The notes under the pieces: model-generated
Seen by the model: only the letters and a program-made list of their open reading frames with translations
Databases searched by the model: none
What the model was told of the DNA's origin: nothing
From: Macrosoma leucophasiata
Taxonomy: Eukaryota; Arthropoda; Insecta; Lepidoptera; Hedylidae
Length of the DNA: 64,000 nucleotides
Assembly (NCBI GenBank): GCA_036365455.1
Contig: JAWQUS010000032.1
Coordinates: 15,756,001 to 15,820,000, forward strand
Direction of reading: 5' to 3'
Translations under genes and position numbers: made by a program
In this document: in pieces, positions 26,901 to 38,900 of the stretch
Layout of the letters: each line of letters opens with the position of its first letter
Position numbering within the stretch: position 1 is the first letter of the stretch

Positions 26901-29900
26901 GTGCAATGTAATCTAAACAGGGATCTGACCACTTGATCACAAGGGTACTTTATGCGATGGTAATGAAGGAATTCTGAAAGCAGAGAACTTCCTGACTGTA
27001 CCTTAAAAGAGCTAAATTTTACATTTAAAATATAAATGAGCCCATAAGCATCCCATTTTAAATTCTATATTCAAATATAAATTAGGTTGATTATTGGCGA
27101 CGTTTTTATGTATTGAATCATTAATCCTATCTAAATCGGTTAAAAATCAAAAAAGGGAAAGCAAAATTTGACGCATCGGTGTGGGACTTCGGTAGCTTAG
27201 TGGTAAAGCGACTGGACTGGTTATCCTGAGGTCGCAGGTTCGATTCCTGCCCGAAGTCAAATTTTTCTTTCCGTTTTTTCTTTAATTTCTAAAGTTCACT
27301 CGCATGTGTTATTGCGAAAAATAATTAGTACAACTAATTATTTTTCGCAATTTTTCATTAAAACAATTTCAATATTAAATATAGATACATCATTTGTTAA
27401 TAATAAGTTAATAGATCACATTTGTTGAGCAAAACACGTGCACGATAAATCATACATTAAGCCTACATTTGGTATTATTTAAATTGAAATACACCAAAAA
27501 GGTAATCTTGTTTTATACAAACCGAACCTAAGACGATAACCGATTCCAAGTATACCTAGTTTTTTATTAACGAATTTAACATAGAAGTTTGTACACTGAT
27601 TTCACAAAAAGTATGATTTATTCTATGTTGTTGACTCATTTAATTAATCAACAACCCCATTCCGTCCATGATTATTAAAAAAAAAAAGAAAGTAACATAT
27701 TTTTTTAAATATCTTCTATCATCGATACTGAATCATGATTATAAAATCGCACTGCAGAAAAATATCTTATATAGGTTCGGTTTATATACAACTGTGTACA
27801 ATAAGATTAGTAATAAAATAGAACAAAGACAGCCGAAGTATAGTTAAATAGGTAGATTAAGTAGATAGTAACTAAATAATACTGTTAAATTTCAATGCAT
27901 TAAATTTACATTTCAATAATTTTATTCACCAACAAACAATTACAATCTTGTAAAGAAGGAGATAGTGAAAGATATTTTATTTACAAAAGAAATACGAACT
28001 CATTCGCATCAGGTCACTTGAGATATAAACCATTTAAACATTTTTTTATAGCAACATTTTACTGGAGCTCTACCACCAGGTATAGCTCCAGTGACGGAGC
28101 TCGCAGCTGCAGTAAGAACGCTTGTTAACGCTTACATAAAAAGTACACATGGTGACCTTATGCGGTGGTTTTTATGTTATTGATGTTGCAAACAAGCATG
28201 CAGTTTACACTGATGTTAAGTGATGACTGCAGCCTATAGACACCCACACAAAGACCAAGGTCAAAATGCAGATGCGTTACCACTCCTGAGGCTTAAGGTG
28301 TTATGCCTCTGTGCCGGAAATTACAGGGCCGAACATTACCACCTGACCGGAATATAGTACGATACGATAGTGCTGAACAGTACCATTTAGCGGTAAGTAC
28401 ATTAGGTAATGCGGAAGTGCTTACGCCCGTGAGCTCCGTCACTGGAGCTCTACCACCAGTAATAAAGTGACTGAAGTTTTGGTGACCGCCTCTTTAGTTC
28501 CTATGTGCAAGTTGAAATAACCCATACGCCAGTTAACCATAAAACTAACTTATAACTAATTAATAATTGACTCATGTGCGTAGAGGACAATTATGTCGCG
28601 ACGCTTACTGATGAATAATATAATTTTATAATACTAGGTGACTAGTGAATCATCATCAAATGTACAGTAATAATAATAAATAATAATGATGGCAACCCAT
28701 TATACGTCCCACTGCTGGGCACGAGTCTCTCCCCTTTTTGGGGGGAGGCTTGGAGCTTCCTCCACCACGCTGCTCCAATACGGATTGGTGCAGGTGGGTT
28801 GGTTTGTGGTCAACCCGCTGTCGGATGTTTTCAAACCGGCCATAAGGCGTCTGACAAGGTTTAACGTGCCCTCCGAAGCACGGAAACACGCATTTCATTT
28901 GCCACTAGCGCTCACCCACCACACTACCCGACCTCACCCGTAGTGCTTAACCGAGTAGATCGCTTACGACCTACACCAGCCGCTGGGCCATGCACGCTTC
29001 ACATGTACAGAGTATCCAACAAGAAATAATGCACATCGACCTCAGGAAGATACGTCGGCTTATTTCGGAACTGTAGAGCGTTATCTCTTTTGTACCTTAC
29101 CTATTTGACGTTTGTCGACCATTGTGATCAAGTTTTGACCAACACCGGACTACGGATGCTTACGTAGGCATCATCTCTATGCAGCAGAGATAACGCTCTA
29201 TAAAGCCGAAACTAGCCGATTGTCACTTTCATAGCCTCGATGTGCATTATCTCTTTATGAGTACTGTAATAAATATACAAATATAAAAAGACAAATATTT
29301 TTTGAAAATTGCGGGCAAATTAGGTCAAAAATTAACCCCCTTATTCATAAACGTACATTAGATACGTTTTAGCTATAGAATGCTTTGTCTTTGTCAGTTG
29401 CATTGTCAAATGTGCAGGATAGAAAAGGATAAAGGAGACATTAGTAACAAGTTAGCTAAAATACGTTTATGAATAAGGGGGTTTGTATTTATCTTTATCA
29501 CATATTTTATACGAGAAACAAAAACTGAACATTCTATATTAATATATCCCATGATTCACCAGTCACTTTGTACCAAAAGGACGTATTCGCCGTATTTCCA
29601 TAATACTTTATAACTTCTTTGGCGTTGCACCTACTTGCCTGTTATTCCTATATACATAAATTATATCACATTTTAAAAATATATTCCTCTCTCCCTTGTT
29701 GCAGATTATTGTATTTGTTGAAGCCCCTCCCCTTTGCAGTGGCGGACTAAGGTAATCAGGGGCCTGAGGCGGCATTTGGCATTTTGGAGGCCCAATAGAG
29801 TGACGCACAAGAAAAAAAGAAGTAAATAATGAAGTCAAATTAGGGGCCTCCCGTCCACGCACATATTGGAGCCCCCCGTATCTACAAATCTTTCATGATT

Positions 29901-32900
29901 ATCAGCGATCAGTCGATCTTTGGAGGCCCCCAGAACCGGATCCCCCCACTCCCCATTAGTCCGCCACTGCCCCTTTGATATGTCACATTATGATACACCG
30001 TGAAACTGTAACGGTTGTTTTCTCGCAAAATAGATCTATAAATACATCTTTAACTTTTCTTTCCTGAGAATGTGAGTGTGCAAATGAAAACATCTGGCAA
30101 ATGCCAGTTCAGCCTGGAATTGTTCAGTTTTCCAAGTATATATTATAAGTAGATCGACGTGGTCTTCTGTTCTGTGATAGAAACGTAAATTCACGAAGGT
30201 AATCCCCGAAGGGGTAGGCAGAGGTAAATGAATGCATTCAATCATACAAACAATCATTCAATCATGCAAACGCATGTGAATGTAACACTAAGCCTGGGTT
30301 GTACCACGATATTTGTTAGTTATTGTAACATTTCGCATCCTTCTCTAACTTAAACAGATTTCCTTAAGTTAGAGAAGGATGTGAAATGTTAATAATAACT
30401 TTAACAACTATCTGGTGCAACCCAGGCTTAATGGAGAAAAAGATTTTTAATTCACCAAACTATCCAACGATTCCTGGACCGAATAGGTCGAGTACTGACT
30501 CAGGGTAGAGTCAGGAGTCTTAGGAATCGACTTGAAATTTGACTCTTATGGTTTTATAATATTACTGAAGACAAATCGTTCTGAGACGGGAAAACAACCA
30601 GAAAATGTTCATCTTGTATAGGTCATGTCAATAGTGAATCTTGTGATAAATCAAATTTCGCCCTTCCATTACTTAAAAAAAAAAAAGTTTGACCTGCAAA
30701 TACACCCAAAAACTATTTTTATTCTCTTTGACTTGAAGCTTACTAAAAAACCATATCCCCATCAAGCCTGCAATATAAGCACCAGCACAATATTAGCCAA
30801 AACGGAGCAGTGAGCGAGGGAGGCGGCGTTGTCGTGGTAACGCTGCGACTTACCGTCCAGGCTGCGCGCGCGCCGGGCAAGTGTGAAGTCCGCTTTAGCG
30901 CGCGCGTCTGGAGACACCTTTATGCTGACCGGTGCCGATTTTTTGTATCTGTGTATAGAAAAAACGTTAAATTAAACTCTGGGTTCCGATTGCAGAAAAA
31001 AATTGTTAAAGTTATGGTTTTTGTGTCAAATTTTACATTACTGGTGGTAGAGCTCCAGTGACGGAGCTCGCGGGCGTATTCACCACCGCTTTACCTAATA
31101 TACTTGCCGCTAAATGGTGGTGACCGGAGCACTATCGTGTTCCGGTCAGGTAGTAATGTACGGCCCTGTAATTCCCAGCACAGAGGCATAACACCTTAGG
31201 CCTCAGGAGTGGTAACGCATCTGCATTTTGACCTTGGTCTTTGTGTAGGTGTCTATAGGCTGCAGTCATCACTTAACCTCAATGTGAACTGCATGCTTGT
31301 TTGCCACTTCCATTACATTAAAAAATAAATATTAAGGGCTACCACACATAACTGCGAATTCGCATCGCATCGCAAATATCTGCGAGCTTGCATGAATACA
31401 TCGCCTGCGATGCGGCGTCGCATCGCATCGCAGTTTTGTTTGCTCGCCCTTAGGATGGGTCGCACCAAATCAGCATCGAATGATGAATTATTAGTTTTGA
31501 CTATACCCGGGCGCGATAGCAGAGACGTTGTATTCCCCGGGCAGCAGCAGTCGCCAGTAGTTGCCGCGCTCCGTCGTCTTCACCGAGTGGTTGATCCCTT
31601 CCACTACGATTTCCGCTCCCTGCAACATATATTAAAGCCCTATTCAGACATGGGGTGCGACCGTCTAACGACGAACGATTTTACTGGTGGTAGAGCTCCA
31701 GTGACGGAGCTCGCGGGCGTAGGCACCACCGCATTACCTAATATACTTGCCGCTAAATGGTAGTGTTCAGCACTATCGTGTTCCGGTCAGGTGGTAATGT
31801 ACGGCCCTGTAATTTCCGGCACAGAGGCATAACACCTTAGGCTTCAAGAGTGGTAACGCATCTGCATTTTGATCTTGGTCTTTGTGTGGATGTCTATAGG
31901 CTGCAGTCATCACTTAACATCAATGTGAACTGCATGCTTGTTTGCCACTTCCATTACATAAAAAAAAAAACGTTGCTGTCGTTACTGTCATTGCTGTCAA
32001 AATTTCATGTCAATTTTTACTTTAACTAAATAACAATAATCTAAATATTCTACCATTATCGCTTGTATATCATTTTCGAAAGCAAGAACATCAATCAGAT
32101 TAACACTACTGCTTTAATAGAGGCTACAAATCATATGAAAATTTGACAGTAATTTCAATAGGCTATCACACCGCGGACACTCCGCCAAAATTCCATACAA
32201 ACGCTTAATTTGGTCTCTATTACACAGACATCAATCAGTGACGTGTATTTACACGTGCACCACTTGTGTGCGTAGCACGTACAAAATCCCAACCGTCGCC
32301 CATAAGAGGGGAGGTTGGGTGATGCGGGGAAATCGGGCGGGACGTCGAAGTGTCCATTCTATACGCAGTATTATTACATATTCTCTGCCCCAGTGCTTAT
32401 TCGCTACCAACGTGGGGAGCGGGTTCCACTCGGATATTTTGTATCAAGTGCCGCGACTAGAGCGAAACATAGTCGATGCAGCGGTATTGTATTGGTAAGC
32501 GGTATTGTTTCGCTTGTTCGGCTAAACAAGTTCCGCTAGACCATAGTAAAATAAGAATAGTAATTAAAGTAAAACCAGTAAAAAAAAACATTCGTCGAAA
32601 TAAAATAATAATAGCACTCAAAATAAATCTAAGATTTTCGTTAGCGAAACGGAAAGTTTTGCTCGCTACCCGTAGCGGTAGCGAAACGGAAAGTTTTGCT
32701 CGCTACCCGTAGCGGTAGCGAAACTTTCCGCTTAGGCGTGAACAGTAATTTTACCGCGTCCTCACGTAGTTTCGCTCCCGTAGACGAGGTAGCGAATAAC
32801 GCGCAGGTCTGAATAGGGCTTAATAGAGAGAGAATTATCTGATAGTCTAGTGGTAGCGAGCTACTACCGCTACGCTCCTAGGTGTGATTTTCGGGTAGGA

Positions 32901-35900
32901 AGCTACCAGAGGTAAAGATGTAAATACTTTATCTCTGGTTCTATTGGGTTTTCCAATTTTCTGGAAGTTTCCAAGTTTTTATAATGTGACCGGAGATGTC
33001 AACAGGTTCGCCATCTGTTACATGGGCCAAAACATAACAGATGAATCGTGGGTTGCATGTAAGCTTGAATGCGTGCATTTACCTCTGCCGATCCCCTCGG
33101 GGATAACAGGCGTGAAGTTACGTCTTGGTCAATAAATAAGAGATTGGCGCAAAGTTCACGCAGCCAACGTCACTCAGTGGAATTTAAGTATTTGCGCGTA
33201 CTATACACATAAATACCTCATCGGCACAACAACAACCACCTGTCAAGGGTACCTGATTACAAAGGAGACCAACCTTTATCGGTTTCCCATCCTCATCCAG
33301 CACAGAACCAGCCACACCGATCAGGGTCTGCTCCATGAAAGCCATCATCGGCTCCTTGTTCATGCCCCAGAACTTGGGCATATCTGCCGCCGGTGGGTAC
33401 TTGCAGCACGACAGCTCGAAGGTCACCTCGAAACAGTTCGAGTGGAGGTAGTTGAAGTCTTGCATGCCGCCTGGAAAGGTCATCAAGAATGTTGCCAGAC
33501 ATCAAATTTCTTGTAATTTTGTTCAATTTAATGTAAAATAATGAAGGTGGCAAACAAGCATGCAGTTCACATTGATGTTAAGAGATAACTGCAGCCTATA
33601 CACACTCATCTTAGTTGATATGTTTTTGTGTTAAAATATTACGGGTCCATACATAATCATCTAACCGGAACACGATAGTGCTGAACTCTACCATTTAGCG
33701 GCAGATAGATTATGTAATGCAGTGGTGCCTACGCCCTCGAGTTCCTACACTAGAACTCTACCAAAAGTAAAATCTTCAAATATATTTTTACTGGTGGTAG
33801 AGTTAGTTTAGAGAGTAGGGAATCGAGGACCGCATTACCAAATGACAGTGTTCAGTACTATCGAGTGCCGGTTAAATGGTGATGTATGGCCCCGTAATAA
33901 CTATCACAGAGACATAACCACTATGGTTCTAGGGGTGGCAATACATTTGTCTTTGACCTGTACTGCTCTCATTTGTGGACGGGGGAGCCCACAAATACCA
34001 GCTTGGTCCAATTGACTCCCTACAAAAACGTGCCGTTCGTATTGTTAACGATCCAGGACTTACTGACAGGCTCGAACATCTGAGCCTGCAGAGAGATTCT
34101 GTGGATTGGGAGTCTGTGCGTGTTGTACCGTCTCTACAATGGTGAGCGATCTGCTGAAATGTTCGACATGGTGCCACTGTCTCTTTTCCTACACCGCACC
34201 ACCCGCCAAAGAGAGTTCCACCCTCACCGCCTGGACGGACACTTGGCAGTGCTCAACGGTGCGGTTTTGACGTTCGTTCCTGCCCAGAACGAGTAAATTG
34301 TGGAACAAACTTCCCTCTGAGGTGTTCCCTCGGTGCTACAATATAAGGTTTTTCAAAATTGGCGTAAAAAGAGTCCTCCAGGGCTGGCAGCGCGTTGACA
34401 ACTGCCCTGGTGTTGCAAATGTTCATAGGCGACGGTGACCACTTTCCATCAGGTAGCCCGTTTGCTTGTCTACCGACCTTCAAATGTAAAAAATTAAAAA
34501 AAAACCTCTGAGTTTTGTATAGATGTCTATAGACTAAACACTACCATTTAGCGGCGAGTATATTAGGTAATGCGGTGGTGCCTACGCCCGCGAGCACCTT
34601 CACTGGAGCTACACACATAAGGCATATGCGATTAAGGCCGGTGCATTTGTCCAGTAATGAACGTTTTTTAGCTAGTGATATCTATAAAAGCTTACCCTGC
34701 ACAGAATACCAAAAGGCGCCATTGGTGATGCCGTCCTTGAAGTTGTCAGGCGGACACGCGTTGCCACGGAGCATGTCCGTGTGTTTAGAGGCGTACACGG
34801 TGGCAAGGTGCTTGAATAGTGTGTGGTCCGGCGTTTCGCTCTCTTCACAGCAGTCTTTGCCATTGCTGCAGGTTAGAATTGCAGATTATTTAATATTTTT
34901 AATTATAAATATTACACTTTTTGGCAATATATGAAACATGGGTAAACAGTAATAGAAATAGAAAATATTTTTATTTCGAATAGTTCTTTAGATACTTTCG
35001 AAACGTCAAGCAATCATAAAATATCTAGAGTGAATAACCACTACATATAGTAAAAGCAAAATTATATATTAATAGTAAATTAAAAATTAGAATTTAAACT
35101 ACTTAGTTAAAACATAATAATCACAAAATTTTTTCAATTCCTTCAATGATGATAAATGAAGAAATAGAAAAACTTATTCTTCAAGATCAAAGTTATTCAC
35201 TTAGCAGAGTTCCAAGTGCAGTCACTACTGAGAAGAACTCCGCTACCCAACAAACTCAGTAAGAGCTCTTTTAAATGAGAGCTTAAATCTAGTACAGATT
35301 ATCGTGAAAAATCAAATAATGTGAACGTCCATAGCATAGATGCAAATAAACTGCTATCTACTAAATGTGATCTAGCTCCTGCAAACCGGAACAGACCAGT
35401 CCCCACCAACATATAATATTGCTGCCCATTGGCTTAATAGCCTAGTTGGTTATGTGCCTGCTAACCGCTTGCGAGCGCTTGTGCGATAGCGTTTCCATGA
35501 CCACTGATGGTGGACTAGTCGGTTTTTACACACGGACACTCAGGGGTTTTTAGTTGGTCGTCGGGTGTCTTTCCTCGGAATCCCACAAAACCCACCCCTT
35601 TTCTCAAGGGTAAATATGAGTAACGCATTTTCCCCTGGAAAACAAAAGGTGCTCGACCCCCTAACTAAAGCACTTTTGTCCTGTTTACGTCTACTATTTA
35701 TCTCTTATTGCTATCGCTTTAATACTTCTACTGGTGGTAGAACTCCAGTGACGGAGCTCGCGGGCGTAGGCACCACCGCATTACCTAATATACTTGCAGG
35801 TAAATGAGAGTTCAGCACTATCGTGTTCCGGTCAGGTGGTAATGTACGGCCCGGTAATTTTCGGCACAGAGCCATAACACCTTAACGCACGGTAACGCAC

Positions 35901-38900
35901 CTGCATTTTGACTTTGGTCTTTGTGTGGGTGTCTACAGGATGCGGTCATCACTTAACATCAATGTGAACTGCATGCTTGTTTGCCACTTCCATTACATAA
36001 AACTTCTTGCTAAATTAATTGCGACAGTCAGATTATCTCTAGATGTAAACAAGGACAGAATTTATTCATCAAATTCAATGTCCATCATCTCAACTCTTCC
36101 TCCAGGCGACCGATATACTAGAATGTTAACGAGTCGACTAGAAAAATCTATGCTTTTATCAAATAAAGCAAAAAAAAATATCTTACTTTAGATCATCGTA
36201 CGGGTAGCTTGCAACAATAGCTCCGCCGTGCAGGTTCGCGGACAGCACGAACTGCTTCTTCGTGACCCAGCGCATCAGCGCCGTGGTCTCCGGCTGCCGT
36301 CCACCGAACAGGTATTCGTCGTCGTTGGACCGGTTCTTGTCGAACTGGTCGGGGAAGTCCCGGTTTAAGTCTACACCCTTCGCGTTGTTGCGGCCCACTC
36401 CCTCGTTCAGGGATTCACACCAGCCTTCCTGGAAAAGGTAACGGAAAGATAAGTGATTAATTTTAAAGTATTTCGGCAGTCATCATTCGCTGACCCAATT
36501 AGTCCAGTGATGCGAAACCACCGTTAGATTCGAAGGGTCGTGGGTTCGATCCCCGCACCGGAACAAATATTTGTAAGGCCTACAGATATTTGTTTTGGGT
36601 CTGGGTGTATGTGTATGTGTACAACGGCATCTACGACACAGGTTTGTATAATACCTAATGGAGCTGTGAGTGTAACTAAACGTAAAAAAAAAACAAAATA
36701 AATAATTGCAGCCGAAAGACGCCCATTTCTGGACAAAAACCTAACCCAAAGATTGCCACAACGAACTGTTATGGACCGCTCGTATCCAGCGATTGCCCGC
36801 AACTTGCACCAGTTGTCGGTCCACCTCGTAAGTAGCCTACGCTTCGATTTCGGGTACGCGGTCGCCATTCAAGAACTTTTCTGCCCCTTGTGATGTGATT
36901 GATGATGAGACTCAAAACTCAAAGTACTGGATGCTAATGCCTACAGTATGCACTTATGATCAATATGAACTGTACGCCTGTTTGGAAATCTCATGACATA
37001 AAAATCATCAACTTCGACCATTTTTAAATACTTGATAAATACTTTTTGTTTATAAATCTTTATAAAATAAACAGCCTTAGTAGCCTAGTGGTACCAGGCA
37101 ACTACTACTACGCTGGGGTCCTGGGTTCGATTCCCCTATAGGGAGCTATCAGAGATAATGGTGTAAAGTTCTTTATCTTTAGTTCTATTGGGATTTTTCT
37201 ATTTTCTGGAAATTTTCCAGTACTCCGAAGTTTAGTAATGTGCCTGGAGATGTCAACAGGCTCGCCACCTGTTACATGGGCCAAAATGTAACCGGCAAAT
37301 AGTGGGTGTTCGCATGTATGCTTCAAGCATGCATTTACCTCTGCCTACTCCTTCGGGGATTACAGGCGTATAGTAACGTTTGATAAAATTTGTTGTTTTT
37401 TTAATGTAATCGAAGTGGCAAACAAGCATGCAGTTCACATTGATGTTAAGTGATGACTGCAGCCTATAGACACCCACACAAAGACCAAGGTCAAAATTCA
37501 GATTCGTTACCGCTCCTGAGGCCTAAGGTATTATGCATCTGTCTGAAATTACAGGGCCGTACATTACCACCTGACCGGAACACGATAGTGCTGAACACTA
37601 CCATTTAGCGGCAAGTAAAAAGTTGTACCGCGTTTACCTATAAATACTATTAAATACAATATTCCTATAATCAATAGCTATTAGTAATATGCTAATGTAA
37701 ACAAACACTACGGTAATTGCCTGCCTATCAGAACTCCGCGATAGGAGAGTGAAAGACCTAGCGACAAGGGGTTAAGTTACTAAGTGAGCTATCTGAGGAT
37801 TAGGGTTGAACTTGATTATACATAACATAACATGTCGGTCAGAATTACAAAAAAAAAAAACACATCAATATTTATAAAAATCAAATGCTGTTCGTTAGTC
37901 TCGCTAAAACTCGAGAACGGGTGGACGGATTTGGCTAATTTTGGTTTTGAATGATTTTTGGAAGTTCAAAGAAGGTTTAAAAGGCAAGAAAATATGAAGA
38001 AGCTGAAGGGAAACCTTGGACTCATACACTCATTATTTAATAAGGAGGCAATACGAAGTCTGTCGGGTCTGCTAGTGTAAAATAAATATAGACCCAGTAG
38101 CGTGTCAAGCCATGTTCAAGCAAACAGAACTGCCAAGCAGCACATTATTAATTCTTTTTTTTATCAAATATTTTTTAATTTTTATTTAAAAAATATTTGA
38201 TAATATTCGTGAACTTTACATTCCTCTAAAGCGACATCTGGGTAGTTCTCCCATTAGTAGAAATGTAGGCCTAGGATTTAATCGAAAGCACTGGATATAT
38301 TTGTGAATACCTACGTTTGCGAACCACGCGACAAGCAGTTAAGATCCAGTACTTTTGCCTAATTATAGAAATTAAAAGTTGCGGTCCAGCGTGACAATAC
38401 TCGCGGTGATGATAATCAATTAACAAATCTGTTATGTAACCGTTTCAGTGCATAATCTAGCGAGCAATTTTCCAATTGGCTAGCAAGCAACACGTAAGAT
38501 ACTGTCACCAGTCATGAAAGGATGTCATTTTCGTAAAGCAGTTGAGCAACTTTTGTTATTTTTTATATTTTTAATTTTCTCATTTAAAAGAATGTTGCTG
38601 AACGGTCCTAATTATTGTTAATTCAGCGGTGTTAAGATCATCAGTGGTAATTCTGTTATTTCGCGCTAGTTTCCGAATAAATCTCAGTATAAACACGGTA
38701 TTTTTTTTTTATTTATTCCACGAAGCGAGACCAAAAGAATGTTGCTGAAAGGCCCTAAGAGTCAGAAAAATGGCGACTTCAGAGTCAGGAAAAGAGTCTT
38801 TTAATAGAGTGTCTTGCTGACAGCTTGTCAAACTCTGTGCGGAGAAGCTTGGTGAAATCAAAGCATTCAATTCAAGTCGAGCTAGCGTGACTTTCAGTTT

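Larger units (their letters stand above)
31636..32820. mobile_element. TAA-flanked foldback element H carrying nested repeats
   Basis: Termini AGCCCTATTCAGACATG and the inverse AGGTCTGAATAGGGCT, flanked by TAA at 31633-31635 and 32821-32823. Inside lie SINE-A (31683-31970), repeat F (32164-32400) and a 37-bp word (TAGCGAAACGGAAAGTTTTG ...) repeated in tandem and inverted at 32643-32730. Confidence 0.8.

Noticed and set aside
27185..27260. Functional tRNA gene
   Set aside because: The anticodon arm has a mismatch and an extra base and the module is attached to a SINE tail; more likely tRNA-derived.
31392..31763. 123-codon plus-strand ORF
   Set aside because: It spans a foldback element, the antisense of CPD exon 5 and a SINE-A; no coherent protein.
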